From DASXKD01 sp963703605 (GTDB lineage: Bacteria > Actinomycetota > Actinomycetes > Streptosporangiales > Streptosporangiaceae): DNA of 64,000 bases. The stretch spans positions 37,597 to 101,596 of the forward strand of contig CAVPFC010000062.1 in NCBI GenBank assembly GCA_963703605.1. The letters are read 5' to 3'. Positions 50,258-59,585 of the stretch are shown here, piece after piece; within the stretch, counting starts at the first letter, position 1, and each line of letters starts with the position of its first letter. The translations under genes were made by a program, and so were the position numbers. Below the pieces are notes generated by a model. That model was not told the origin of the DNA. It did no database searches and saw nothing but the letters and a program-made list of their open reading frames with translations.

Positions 50258-51466
50258 ATGGTACTTACCAGGACATCACTGTCTGGCGCGGCCAGGCGGA
50301 TACTGCTGCTCGGCACCGGCCTGTCCCTGGCCGGCGCGACCGCCTTCGCCGCGACCGGGCCAGCGGCAGCTCAGGACGCGTCGGGCCGGACGATCTCCCA
50401 CTGGGGGACTTTCAACGCTGCCAGCAGCCCGACCGACCAGCACCTGTTGCCGGTGGCGCTGAAACTGCCCAGGCCGGTGGCCGAGGTCGGTTCCTCCAAC
50501 TCCACCCAGTACGCGCTGCTGACCAACGGCGCGGTGTACGCCTGGGGCGTGGGCACGCAGGGCCAGCTCGGCAACGGTGGCACGTCGAACTCTTTCACCA
50601 AGCCCGTGCGGGTGAGTTTTCCGGCTGGGGTGAAGATCGCCAAGATCGCCACCGGCGGCAGCCCGGGCAACTCCGCCTTGGCCATCGACACCACCGGGCA
50701 CGCCTGGGGCTGGGGCCTGAACGCCGGCGGCGAGTTCTGCCTGGGGAACAAGGACATGCACCTTACCCCCGTGAAGCTGCCGTTCTCCCACGTGACCACG
50801 CTGGCCGGAGGCGCGAACCACGCCACCTACGACGCCGGCGGCACCGTCTACTCCTGCGGGGCCAACAAGTACGGCCAGCTCGGCGACGGCCTCACCATTT
50901 CGACCATGACCCCGGTGAAGGTGATCGGCCTGAACGACGCGCTGGTTACCACGCTGGTGGCCGCCTGGGGTAACGCCGGGGCGCTGCTGTCTAACGGCGA
51001 CTACTACGACTGGGGCTACAACGCCGCCGGCCAGGTCGGCAACGGCACCACCACCTCGGCCGCGACGCCCTTCTTGGTGCCCCTGCCCGCCGGGGTCACG
51101 GTGGCCGCGCAGGGCGGATCGCTGGCCAGCAACGGGCAGACCCTCGTGCTGCTGTCGAACGGATCGCTGTACGCCTGGGGCAACGGCATGTACTACCAGC
51201 TCGGCAACGGCGCCACGGGCAACGTGGAGTCCCCGGTCAAGATCTCTCCGCCGACCGGCGTGACGTATACGGCCCTGGCCAGCGGGGGCAACACCTCGTA
51301 CGGCATCTCCAGCTCCGGTGACGTATGGGCGTGGGGCAACAACAGCGCGGGCCAGGTGGGCGACGGTACCAAGATCCCGGCCAAGCAGCCGGTGGAGGTC
51401 CTGATCGGGGCCACCGGCATCTCCGCGGCGGCCGGCGACGTGGTGGTCAGCACTCCGGCCGGCTAG
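50258..51466 (+). CDS. secreted RCC1-repeat beta-propeller protein
   Basis: 402 residues. Signal peptide (MVLTRTSLSGAARR, hydrophobic core, cleavage near AAAQD at 37-39), then about six RCC1-type repeats of 50-55 residues. Each carries the AWGxGxxGQLGxG element (AWGVGTQGQLGNG, GWGLNAGGEFCLGN, SCGANKYGQLGDG, DWGYNAAGQVGNG, AWGNGMYYQLGNG, AWGNNSAGQVGDG), enough for one seven-bladed propeller or slightly less. In bacteria such proteins are exported and of unknown role. It lies 8 bp before the replication-relaxation-like gene. Confidence 0.9.
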   Translation: MVLTRTSLSGAARRILLLGTGLSLAGATAFAATGPAAAQDASGRTISHWGTFNAASSPTDQHLLPVALKLPRPVAEVGSSNSTQYALLTNGAVYAWGVGTQGQLGNGGTSNSFTKPVRVSFPAGVKIAKIATGGSPGNSALAIDTTGHAWGWGLNAGGEFCLGNKDMHLTPVKLPFSHVTTLAGGANHATYDAGGTVYSCGANKYGQLGDGLTISTMTPVKVIGLNDALVTTLVAAWGNAGALLSNGDYYDWGYNAAGQVGNGTTTSAATPFLVPLPAGVTVAAQGGSLASNGQTLVLLSNGSLYAWGNGMYYQLGNGATGNVESPVKISPPTGVTYTALASGGNTSYGISSSGDVWAWGNNSAGQVGDGTKIPAKQPVEVLIGATGISAAAGDVVVSTPAG

Positions 51467-51474
51467 GTCCGCGG

Positions 51475-52259
51475 GTGAACGCCAGCCGCGCGGGCCGTGG
51501 CCCCGCACCGGCCCACCTCACCGAACGCGACATCGCGGCGCTGCTGTTCGTCGCCGACATGTACGCCGTTCAGCTCGACCAGCTCGCCGTGGTCCTCGGC
51601 GTCTCCGAGGCCAGGGCGCGCGCGATCACGCTGGGCTGGCGCCGGTCCGGTTGCGCCGAGTCGGCCAGGATCGGGCCTGGCCGTCCCTGGGTCTGGCTGA
51701 CCCGGACCGGGCTGGCCGCGTGCGGCCTCCCGTACACCGCCACCTCACCCGCGTTATCGCGGCTGGCGCACCTGCGCGCGGTGGTCGCGGTGCGGCTGGC
51801 ACTCGAGGCGGCGCCCGGCTACGCGGTGGCCGGGGCATACTGGCGCAGCGAGCGCCGGCTGCGCGCCAAGACCGGCGGCCGGGCCGGGCTGCGCGAGCAC
51901 ATTCCCGACGGCGAGGTGCACTGGCCCGACGGGCGCCGGCCGCGTTCGCCGGAGAGTGCTGGGCGATCGAGGCCGAGCTCAGCCGCAAGACCGTCGCGCG
52001 GACGGCGGCCATCATGCACGAGATCCTCACCAGGACCGGGGACTACGGGTGCCCCGCCGGGCAGGCCCGGGTGCCCGGTGCCGCGGCGCGGCACGCGCGG
52101 GTGGTCTACCTGTGCTCCCCCGCCGCGCGGCCCACGGTGGCCCGGGCCAGGGCGGCGCTGGGCGCCGCCGGCGGCCGGGTCGAGATCCGGGCGCTGCCGC
52201 CGGGCGCGGACTTGGCCGGGCCCGCCCCGGCGGGCCAGCCGGGTCCCCTAGGCTACTGA
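51475..52259 (+). pseudogene. replication-relaxation-like DNA-binding protein, frameshifted
   Basis: From the GTG at 51475: LTERDIAALLFVADMYAVQLDQLAVVLG, a winged helix-turn-helix, then GRPWVWLTRTGLAACGLPY and LSRLAHLRAVVAVRLALE. Near 51945 the frame shifts; the rest (GECWAIEAELSRKTVARTAAIMHEIL...ARVVYLCSPAARPTVARARA) is in the next frame to 52259. The E-x-E-L-S-x-K core resembles the nuclease-like half of the replication-relaxation family, which is common beside TraG/FtsK-like genes of actinobacterial integrative elements. Both halves are clean, so one indel explains the break. Confidence 0.65.
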
Positions 52260-52332
52260 CCAGCCCCGATCGCCGCTGGCCGGGGGTTTGGGCGCGCCGT
52301 TCGCCGTCAGCCAATTTCCTTTCAGGGGAGCA

Positions 52333-53124
52333 ATGACAACTCCACCGGCACCAACCACCGCGACCGTTGCCTGGATCAACAACTCCTACGCCAATCCCAG
52401 CCAGCCCGCCGCGCTGCCCGACACCGATGCCGCCCATATCGTCGAGGCGCTGAACATCCAGAACAAAGACGTCGTGACGGCGTGGGGCGCGGCAAAACAG
52501 GCCTCGCACGTCCTGGTGGCCACTGCGGCGGCGGCACCGGCCGGCGCGGTGCTGGCCTACTTCCTCTACAACTCCGACGTGGCGGGCGCGCTCGGCTACC
52601 ACGACGTCGACCCGAACGGGAACCCCTACATCCGGGTCTTCGTGGAGACCATCCTCAGCAACAACGGGACGACGCTCACCGGCAGCCTGTCGGTGTCCGT
52701 CTGCGCCGGTCACGAGGCCGATGAGGAGGACGTCGACCCAAGCTGCACGTCCACCGCGACCGCGGCGAACGGCGACGTGTGGGCGCTGGAGGTGGGCGAC
52801 CCGGTCGAGTCGTCGAGCTACAACATCACCGTTGCCGACGGCAGCGTCGTCGCGGTCAGCGATTTCGTCTACCCGTCCTTCTTCGACCCGCAGGGCACCG
52901 CGCCGTTCGACCACACCGGGGTGGTCACCGCGCCTTTTACCATCGCCCAGGGCGGGTATGCCATCATCAACAACCAGCCGGTTTATGGCACTCAGTCAGG
53001 AAGCGGACGGACCAGCAACCTCACCGCTGCGGGGTACCCGGAATGGCGCTGGGAGATGAAGAGATTTCCCCGGTCCCGTACCGCGCGCCGGATCCCGTCC
53101 ATCGTCGAGCCGCAATACCTGTAA
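52333..53124 (+). CDS. uncharacterised protein with HExxE motif
   Basis: 263 residues from the ATG at 52333 (AGGGGAG site). No signal peptide. The middle has VSVCAGHEADEEDVDPSC, an HExxE-type possible metal site, then DVWALEVGDPVESSSYNI, VVAVSDFVYPSFFDPQGTAPFDH and APFTIAQGGYAIIN. Similar HE...DPxxN...E(V/M)xDxVxxxxY blocks occur in uncharacterised bacterial proteins that look like metallopeptidase relatives. It lies between the replication-relaxation-like gene and the FtsK/TraG-like gene. A protease function is only a suggestion. Confidence 0.6.
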   Translation: MTTPPAPTTATVAWINNSYANPSQPAALPDTDAAHIVEALNIQNKDVVTAWGAAKQASHVLVATAAAAPAGAVLAYFLYNSDVAGALGYHDVDPNGNPYIRVFVETILSNNGTTLTGSLSVSVCAGHEADEEDVDPSCTSTATAANGDVWALEVGDPVESSSYNITVADGSVVAVSDFVYPSFFDPQGTAPFDHTGVVTAPFTIAQGGYAIINNQPVYGTQSGSGRTSNLTAAGYPEWRWEMKRFPRSRTARRIPSIVEPQYL

Positions 53125-53152
53125 GTTCGGCGCCGTTACCCGGCCGGACGCC

Positions 53153-55045
53153 ATGATCCGGCGGTACCTGGGTCTGCTGGCCCTGCTCGCCGTGCTGCGC
53201 CTGGCCGGCCGGCTGGCGCGGTTCGCGGCGCTCGCCCTGTTAGCCGTCGCGCTCGCGCCGGTTTGCCTGGTCGCCGCCGGTGCCGTGACGCTGGCCTGGC
53301 TGCGGGGCTGGCCGCCGCGGCGGCTGTACCGCGCGGCGCTGTGGTGCCTGCCGATGGTGGCGGTGTGGCTGGCCGCGATCGCCGTGACCACGGGGTCGGC
53401 GTGGCGGGTCGCCGCCGCGCCGTACCTGGCCTGGCTCGCTGCCTGGCACCAGGTGACCGCCGGGTCGCTGGCCCGCGCCGCGGTGACCGTCGCGCCCGCC
53501 GCGATCCCGCTCGGCCTGGCCGTGGGCGGGCTGGCCTGGGCCCGGCGGATCTACGCGATGGAGACGGGCACCGGTGGCCTGTTCCCGACCGCCCCGGCGA
53601 CGTTCTCGGCGCGGCAGTGGCGGCGCCAGGTCCGCACCGCCCAGGCCAGGATCGCCGCGCCAGGTTCGGTGCCGCTTCTTTCACCTAACGGAGCCGTCGT
53701 GGCCGGCGCCGTCATTCGCACGGCCGGGCATCCGTGGCCGGACGTCGCCCTGATCCCGTACGAGCGACTGCGGTCCCATCAGGTGGTCATCGGGACCACG
53801 GGCACCGGCAAGACCACGCTCTTGTTACGGCTGTGGGCCGGGTTCCTGGCCCGCGGCCTGCACCTGCACGCGGTGGGGGCCGGGCAGCGGCCGCTGCTCG
53901 TGGTGCTGGACTGCAAGGGCGGCGCGGACTCGCGGCGGATCGCCGACCGGGTCCGCCGGGTGCTGCGCGACGCCGGGGCACGGTCCACCGCGGTCTGGCC
54001 CGACGAGGCCCGGCTGTCGCTGTGGGATCTGCCGCCGGCCCAGCTCACCAGCACGCTGACCGACATGATCGAGCACGGGACCGGGGCGGCCGCGTACTAC
54101 GCCGACGTGATGGAGGCGATCGTCGCGCTCGCGGTCGCCGCGCCCGCCGGGCCGCCCGCCAGCGCCGCCGAGTTCGTGTCCCGCCTCGACATCGGCTGGC
54201 TCGCCACGGCCTACGCCGGCGTCGGCCACGAGGAGGACGCGGCCCTGCTGCGGTCGGCCGCCCGGCACATCACCGACATCGCGCTGCGCTTCCGTACCCT
54301 GTTCCGGCGCCTGGGCGACGGCCTGGACGGCCCCGGCGGCTACGCCGACGCCGACGCCTGGTACTGCATCCTGGAGGGCACCGCGGACGTAGCCGTGGCC
54401 GAGGCGCAGGCCCGCGCGCTGGTCGACCTGCTGGCTCACTTCGCCGCGCACGGCCCGGGCCGGGAGATCCTGCTCGCGGTGGACGAGTTCAGCGCCGTGT
54501 CCCGGCGGCTGCCGATCTGGCAGCTCTACGAGCGCGCCCGTTCGCTGGGGCTGGCGGTGCAGGTGTCGGCGCAGTCCTGGCAGGGCCTGGCGCCCAGCGA
54601 CGATGACCGGTACCGGATCGCCGCCACGGCGGACGGCGGCATCTGGCTGCTCCGCACGCCGCACCCCGAGCCGGTCACCGCGCTGGCCGGGGACCGGCCG
54701 GCGATGGACACCAGCCGGCGGCTGCTCGGGGTGCCCCGGTGGAGCCACGAGGGCTCCTCCCGGGAGCGAGCAGCACCCGTCGCCGACCCCGCGCTGATCC
54801 GCAGGCTCGGCACCGGCCAGGTCGCCTACATCTACCGGGGCGGGGTGACCTTCATACAGATCAAGCGGCTGCTCGGCGCGCCCGCCGCGCTGGCACAGCG
54901 GCCGCGGCCGGCCTGCGAGCCGCCCCCGGCGGCGGAGCCGGCCGCCAGCAGGGACGGCCCGCCAGACGACGTTGCCGCCCCCACCGCAGCCAAGCGAGAC
55001 GTGGACGCGCTCCTGGACGAGGCCTTCGGCGCCGAACCAGGCTGA
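53153..55045 (+). CDS. FtsK/TraG-like DNA-translocase ATPase with membrane anchor
   Basis: 630 residues. The N-terminal 140 residues contain three or four membrane helices (LGLLALLAVLRLAG, FAALALLAVALAPVCLVAAG, VAVWLAAIAVTT, GLAVGGLAWARRIY). The ATPase has Walker A VIGTTGTGKTTLLLR (about 209-223) and Walker B ILLAVDEFS (about 438-446), with a QVSAQSWQGL segment downstream. It fits the TraG/VirD4 and FtsK-like pumps of actinobacterial conjugative elements. The last codons (VDALLDEAFGAEPG) recur as a fragment 770 bp downstream. Confidence 0.87.
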   Translation: MIRRYLGLLALLAVLRLAGRLARFAALALLAVALAPVCLVAAGAVTLAWLRGWPPRRLYRAALWCLPMVAVWLAAIAVTTGSAWRVAAAPYLAWLAAWHQVTAGSLARAAVTVAPAAIPLGLAVGGLAWARRIYAMETGTGGLFPTAPATFSARQWRRQVRTAQARIAAPGSVPLLSPNGAVVAGAVIRTAGHPWPDVALIPYERLRSHQVVIGTTGTGKTTLLLRLWAGFLARGLHLHAVGAGQRPLLVVLDCKGGADSRRIADRVRRVLRDAGARSTAVWPDEARLSLWDLPPAQLTSTLTDMIEHGTGAAAYYADVMEAIVALAVAAPAGPPASAAEFVSRLDIGWLATAYAGVGHEEDAALLRSAARHITDIALRFRTLFRRLGDGLDGPGGYADADAWYCILEGTADVAVAEAQARALVDLLAHFAAHGPGREILLAVDEFSAVSRRLPIWQLYERARSLGLAVQVSAQSWQGLAPSDDDRYRIAATADGGIWLLRTPHPEPVTALAGDRPAMDTSRRLLGVPRWSHEGSSRERAAPVADPALIRRLGTGQVAYIYRGGVTFIQIKRLLGAPAALAQRPRPACEPPPAAEPAASRDGPPDDVAAPTAAKRDVDALLDEAFGAEPG

Positions 55046-55050
55046 TCACA
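54998..55050 (+). repeat. 53-bp segment at the end of the FtsK-like gene, copy A
   Basis: The last 15 codons plus stop and GATCACA are matched at 55768-55820 with about 80% identity. Copy A lies in the intact gene; copy B is a stray 3' end. The pair marks a past duplication or recombination of this gene end. Confidence 0.65.
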
Positions 55051-55112
55051 TGGCCCCTGCCGATCAACGCTCCTTGAGGACCCACACAGTCCTGGAACTC
55101 CAGTGCCTGAGG

Positions 55113-55355
55113 TTACGAACGGGCCTTCACGAATGTGCCCCGGCCGCTGATCGTGTACACGAGGTCCCGTTCCCGCAGCAACTCAATCGCCCGGCGGGCG
55201 GTGTTACGGGCCACTCCGTAGCGCTGTTGCAGCCAGCTCTCGCTCGGAATCGGGTAGTCGGGTGCAATCTCGCCAGCTTTGATCTGCTCGGCAAGCAAGT
55301 CGGCGAGCTGCACGTAAACAGGCACGGGTGAGTTGTGCCTGATCTCCCGTTCCAC
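55113..55355 (-). CDS. GntR-family DNA-binding regulator, winged helix only
   Basis: 80 residues: PVPVYVQLADLLAEQIKAGEIAPDYPIPSESWLQQRYGVARNTARRAIELLRERDLVYTISGRGTFV, a complete GntR winged helix-turn-helix with no effector domain. Short GntR proteins of this kind (KorSA-like) repress transfer genes of actinobacterial integrative elements. It is divergent from the small gene at 55448 and lies directly after the FtsK-like gene, which fits that role. Confidence 0.83.
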   Translation of the reverse strand: MEREIRHNSPVPVYVQLADLLAEQIKAGEIAPDYPIPSESWLQQRYGVARNTARRAIELLRERDLVYTISGRGTFVKARS

Positions 55356-55423
55356 GTGATCAAGCTAACTGACCAGGAACGATAGCGCTCAGGCAGGACT
55401 GGATAGGTACCGGCCTGCACAGG

Positions 55424-55441
55424 TAGGGACGTGCCTATACT
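55424..55441 (+). promoter_or_regulatory. operator-like inverted repeat overlapping a TATACT -10
   Basis: TAGGGAC/GTGCCTA (55424-55437) is an inverted repeat with one mismatch that overlaps TATACT (55436-55441). The ATG at 55448 is 6 nt after the -10, so the message is probably leaderless. The divergent GntR protein is the obvious candidate ligand. Confidence 0.5.
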
Positions 55442-55447
55442 GACTGC

Positions 55448-55648
55448 ATGACGCAAGCCGACGATCTGACCAAGCTGCGCGAGGAGTACCCGCGGTGGCG
55501 CTTCGGGACGGTATGGGCGACCGCCGCCAGTGGGCCGGACGCCCGCCGGCTCTGGGCCACCCGGGAAGCCATCACCGTGACCGCCTGGAACGCGTCCGAG
55601 CTACGGCTGAAGATCGCGCGAGAGGAAGACGGCCGCTCTCACCGGTAA
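55448..55648 (+). CDS. small conserved protein next to GntR regulator
   Basis: 66 residues (MTQADDLTKLREEYPRWRFGTVWA...ARRLWATREAITVTAWNASELRLKIARE). The L-x-x-L-R-x-E-x-P-x-W-R-F opening and the WATR block recur in small actinobacterial proteins found beside GntR-type genes of mobile elements. No known function. Transcription is probably leaderless from TATACT. Confidence 0.65.
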   Translation: MTQADDLTKLREEYPRWRFGTVWATAASGPDARRLWATREAITVTAWNASELRLKIAREEDGRSHR

Positions 55649-55698
55649 CGGGGCACCGGCTTTCGTACTCGCGCCGGCCCGCGAGTCTGCGTCGGCAG

Positions 55699-55740
55699 CG
55701 GCGCTGGCCACCGGCCCAACAGGGCCGGTGGCCAGCGCCG
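55699..55740 (+). terminator. strong hairpin (19-bp perfect stem, 4-nt loop)
   Basis: CGGCGCTGGCCACCGGCCC at 55699-55717 pairs perfectly with 55722-55740 around AACA, followed by TTACTG. It is the strongest hairpin in the window and lies 50 bp after the small gene at 55448, at the probable edge of the element. Confidence 0.75.
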
Positions 55741-55767
55741 TTACTGCCCCCGCCGCATGCCCACCCG

Positions 55768-55820
55768 GACGTAGCTGCGCTCCTGGACCAAGCGCTCGGC
55801 GCCAAACCAGCATGATCACA
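55768..55820 (+). pseudogene. stray 3' end of an FtsK/TraG-like gene, copy B
   Basis: Reads PDVAALLDQALGAKPA then TGA, matching the end of the gene at 53153 (VDALLDEAFGAEPG). No upstream coding sequence for the rest of such a protein is present; a 19-bp hairpin precedes it. It is the scar of a lost second copy or of a recombination between copies. The remaining 200 bp to the kinase gene show nothing clear. Confidence 0.6.
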
Positions 55821-56018
55821 CCCCGCCACGGCCCGCAAGCCCCGGTTGTGCCCGGACGGTTACGCCCCACCGGCGGCCAGCCATGGACGGCTGTGCCCGG
55901 ACCTTCCTGCCCGGACCTATATGACCCGTGCCGTAACGGCCGAATCCGGGCACCGGGCCCGCTGCACTCGGCATCATGGTGGACCTGGCCACGATGGCCA
56001 GGGGGAGGGCGGTTGACC

Positions 56019-57611
56019 GTGCAGCCGACGTTGGCGCCACTGCGCCGCTGGGATCCCGAGCAGATCGGGCCCTACGCGTTACTGGGCCGCCTGGGTGCCG
56101 GGGCCATGGGCCAGGTCTTCCTCGGCCGGTCGACCGCCGGGCGGCTGGTCGCCGTCAAAACGATCAAGATCGAGTTCGCGGAGGAAGCCGGCTTCCGGGC
56201 CAGGTTCGCCCAGGAGGTGGCCGCGGCCAGGCGGGTCAGCGGGGTCTTCACCGCGGCGGTCGTCGCGGCCGACCCCGACGCCGACATGCCCTGGCTGGCC
56301 ACCGCCTACGTACCGGCGCCCTCGCTGACCCAGCTCGTGCAGAGCTGCGGCCCGCTGCCGGTGGCCGCCACCAGGTGGCTCGCCGCCGGGTGCGCGGAGG
56401 CGCTGGAGTCGATCCACACCGCCGGGCTGGTGCACCGGGACCTGAAGCCGTCCAACGTGCTGGTGGCGCCGGACGGTCCCCGGGTGATCGACTTCGGCGT
56501 GGCCAGGGCCGCCGAGCGCATCCAGCTCACGGTCACCAACGGTGCCGTGGGCACGCCCGCCTACATGGCGCCCGAGCAGGCCCGCGACACCCGGCAGGCG
56601 TCGATGGCCAGCGACATGTTCTCGCTCGGCGCGACCCTGCTGTTCGCGGCGACCGGGCACGCGCCGTATCAGGGCGAGACGGTCATGGACGTGCTGGTGC
56701 GGCTGGCCACCGAGCCGCCCGACCTCGCCGGGCTGCCCGAGGAGCTGGCCGACATGGTCACAGCCTGCCTGGAACGCAGCCCGCGCAAGCGCCCCGCGTC
56801 GGTCACCCTGCTCGGCCAGCTCGGGCCGTTCGTGGACAGCCCCGCGGCGGCGGGCGGGCACCACGCCTACCTGACCGACGCGGCGATGGAGCTGATCGAG
56901 GACTACCGGCACGGCCCCCAGCTTGCCGCCGACGGCGCGGACGAAACCGACGGCGAGGAGGCGACCTTCGGCTCCCGCACCGCCCTGCGGGTGCCCGGCC
57001 GCCGGCCGGGCCTGCGGCGCTGGCTGCCGGGCGGGGCCGGGACCCGCCCCGGCGGTCCCGGGGACCGGTCCCGCTACCCGCCGCGCAAGCGGCGGCGCCG
57101 CCCGGCCGCGCTCGGCCTGGCCGGGCGGACCGCCGCCGCCGCGGTGCTGGTCGGCGTCGGGGCCGGCCTGGGGTTCCTGCTGAGCGGCCCGGGCAGCACC
57201 TCCCCGCGCCCGTCCGCGACGCCGACCGTGTCGGCGGGGCCGGCGTTCGGCCCGCCGCCGGGTCAGGCGCCGCCGACCAGCTTCGCCGCCCTGCCGCCCG
57301 GCCGCACCGCGATCGAGCTGCTACAGCTGATCGGCGATCCCAACACCGTGTTCCTGCTGCACGGCGTCGGGTGGGTGCCGCTTACCCGGGTGACGGTGAC
57401 GCTGGCCGGTCACGGCGCGGCGCCCTACCGGCCGGTCGTCGACGGGCAGGGAACGTTCAACTACGCGATCGGCCAGGGGCACGACTTCTTCCCGGGGGCG
57501 TTCCCGCCGGGTTCCTACCGGGTCGTGGCCACCGGGGCCAACGGCCGCCGGGCGAGCGCCACGTTCCAGGTCAACCCGCCGCCTCCCGGCGCACCGGCAC
57601 CGTCGCCCTGA
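56019..57611 (+). CDS. Ser/Thr protein kinase, membrane-anchored (PknB-like)
   Basis: 530 residues from the GTG at 56019 (GGGGGAGGG 9 nt upstream; a TTG two codons earlier is possible). Kinase domain: GRLGAGAMGQVFLG, VAVKTIK, HRDLKPSNVL (about 138-147), IDFGVARA, GTPAYMAPEQ and SDMFSLGATLLFAATG. After a disordered, basic linker there is one membrane helix (about 363-389) and a 140-residue outer domain (LHGVGWVPLTRVTVTLAGHG...PPGSYRVVATGANG) with an immunoglobulin-like look. It probably phosphorylates cytosolic targets in response to an outside signal. An FHA-domain gene lies 2 kb away. Confidence 0.93.
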   Translation: MQPTLAPLRRWDPEQIGPYALLGRLGAGAMGQVFLGRSTAGRLVAVKTIKIEFAEEAGFRARFAQEVAAARRVSGVFTAAVVAADPDADMPWLATAYVPAPSLTQLVQSCGPLPVAATRWLAAGCAEALESIHTAGLVHRDLKPSNVLVAPDGPRVIDFGVARAAERIQLTVTNGAVGTPAYMAPEQARDTRQASMASDMFSLGATLLFAATGHAPYQGETVMDVLVRLATEPPDLAGLPEELADMVTACLERSPRKRPASVTLLGQLGPFVDSPAAAGGHHAYLTDAAMELIEDYRHGPQLAADGADETDGEEATFGSRTALRVPGRRPGLRRWLPGGAGTRPGGPGDRSRYPPRKRRRRPAALGLAGRTAAAAVLVGVGAGLGFLLSGPGSTSPRPSATPTVSAGPAFGPPPGQAPPTSFAALPPGRTAIELLQLIGDPNTVFLLHGVGWVPLTRVTVTLAGHGAAPYRPVVDGQGTFNYAIGQGHDFFPGAFPPGSYRVVATGANGRRASATFQVNPPPPGAPAPSP

Positions 57612-57648
57612 GAGCCTGTTTGGCGGCCGCCGGTACAGTCGGCGGGTT

Positions 57649-59514
57649 GTGGCCGGATCGCAGCGTTATGCGGTATGCCGTTCCGCGAGCACGCGAGCGT
57701 GGCCGATGTCGGTGCGCGTTCCAGAGGCCGCGCGTGCGAGGATCCCCGGCGTGATCGTTGACGCGTCGCGCCGTGTCCAGTCGGTGCATGTGAGGGTGGG
57801 TGACGGCGTCCGGCTGGCCGCGGATGTCTGGCTGCCGGTGGAGCGAACCGCGGTGGGAGGCACGGTCGGCACGGTCATGCGGGTGACCCGCTACCACCGT
57901 GCTGAGGCGCCGCAAGAACCTGGGCCGGATGCGGACACCAACGCGGCGGCCGGGCATCTGTTCAATGGCGCGGGATTGGCGCTGGTCGTGGTCGACGCCC
58001 GCGGCACCGGAGCGTCGTTCGGCACGCGCACCGGCGAACTCGGCGAGCGGGAGATCACCGACTACGGCGAGCTGATCGACTGGATAGCCGCACAGCCGTG
58101 GTCGAACGGCCGGGTCGGGGTCTACGGCACCTCCTACGAAGGCCAGGCGGCCGAGTTGATTGCCGGGGTCGGCAACTCTCACCTGGTCGCGGTGGCGGCG
58201 CTGTTCAGCCCGCATGACCCCTACCGCGAGCTGTTCTATCCGGGCGGGTGCGGCACCGATGGCCGGTACGCGCGGTGGATGTATGAAAGCCAGCTCGAGG
58301 ACGGCGTTGCGGGCGCGCTGGACCGGCTCGCGGCGATCACCGGGCAGCCAGCGGAGACGATCGCGTTGCCGTCGCCGGTGAAGCCGGTTGACGGGCCGGA
58401 CGGGCCGGCCTTGCTCGACTCCGCCATCGGCGAGCATCAGTCGAACACCGATGTGCACGCGCTGATGGGGCGGGTGCCGTTCCGTGATGACCGGGTCGCC
58501 GGCCTTGACTGGGAGGCCACCGCGCCCGCCGCTTTCGGGTCGGCGATCGCATCCTCGGGCGTCCCGATGCTGGTTCGTGCGGGGTGGCTCGACGGCGGTT
58601 TCGCGGCGGGGGCGCTGGCACGGTTCGTGACCCAGGCCAGCCACCAGCAGGTCGAGATCGGGCCCTGGGGCCACGGCGGCGGCAGCTTCGCCGACACCCT
58701 GCGACCGTCCGGCGCCGCGGAGCATGATCCGCTGAGCCCTGGAAGCCAGGACCGCCGCCTCGTTGACTTCTTCGCCCGGCACCTGGAGCGACCCGGCAAG
58801 CCCAGCGGACCAAGCACCCTGACCTTCGGCACCCTCGGCACCGGCGCATGGCAGAGCATCAGCTCCTGGCCACCCGCCGGCGTGGGAGTGCGGCGCTGGT
58901 ATCTCGGTTCGATGGCCGGTCTGACGCGGGAGGCGGGCCCGGCCGGTACCGTGACCCACCGCGTAGACGCCACGGCCTCCACCGGGGCCACGAACAGGTG
59001 GCTGGCCATCGACTTGGGCAGGGCGCCGGCCTACCCCGGCCGCAAGCATGCCGATGACTCGCTGCTCACCTTCACCGGCGGGCCCTTGCCGGCCGATATC
59101 CATGTCCTTGGGTTCCCGGTCGTGACGATGCGCCTGGCCACGTCCGGCAGCGACGGCGCGGTGTACGTCTACCTCGAAGAGGTCAATCCGCGGATGGCGA
59201 CGTCAGCTACCTGACCGAGGGCTGCCTGCGCTTCCTGCACCGCAGGACAACCGGCCCCGCTGAACCAGTGCGCCTGGGCGTCCCGGCGTACCTTCGCCCG
59301 GTCAGACGCCCTTCGCGTAGTTCCCGGGAACCCCATGGGCCTGACCGTGCAACTGCTACCCGTCCTCGCCGTCGTCCCGGCCGGCCACCGGATCAGGGTC
59401 GCCCTGGCCGGCCACGATGCCTCCGGCTTCACCAGGTACGGCCCGGCGGAGGAAACCTGCTCACTCAAACTCGGCAGCGGCTCCCACCTCGACCTCCCGG
59501 TTCGATACGGCTGA
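57649..59514 (+). pseudogene. CocE/NonD-type alpha/beta hydrolase, two frameshifts near the end
   Basis: About 620 residues. Seen: VRVGDGVRLAADVWLPVE, VDARGTGASFG, the nucleophile motif VGVYGTSYEGQ, the Asp in LVRAGWLDGGFAAG, and the His in IGPWGHGGG. The C-terminal jelly roll (SGSDGAVYVYLEEVNP) breaks near 59190 and again near 59280, but read across the indels it continues DGDVSYLTEGCLRFLHR and ends GSHLDLPVRYG at 59514. The family includes X-Pro peptidases and cocaine or glutaryl esterases. All three catalytic residues are intact. The breaks may be sequencing errors. Confidence 0.75.
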
Positions 59515-59585
59515 GAGCGTGCCGGTGCGGGAGCTGGCGCCGCCCGGCCAACCTCTGCCGGGTCAGGAACTCCAAGCGGGGGCCG

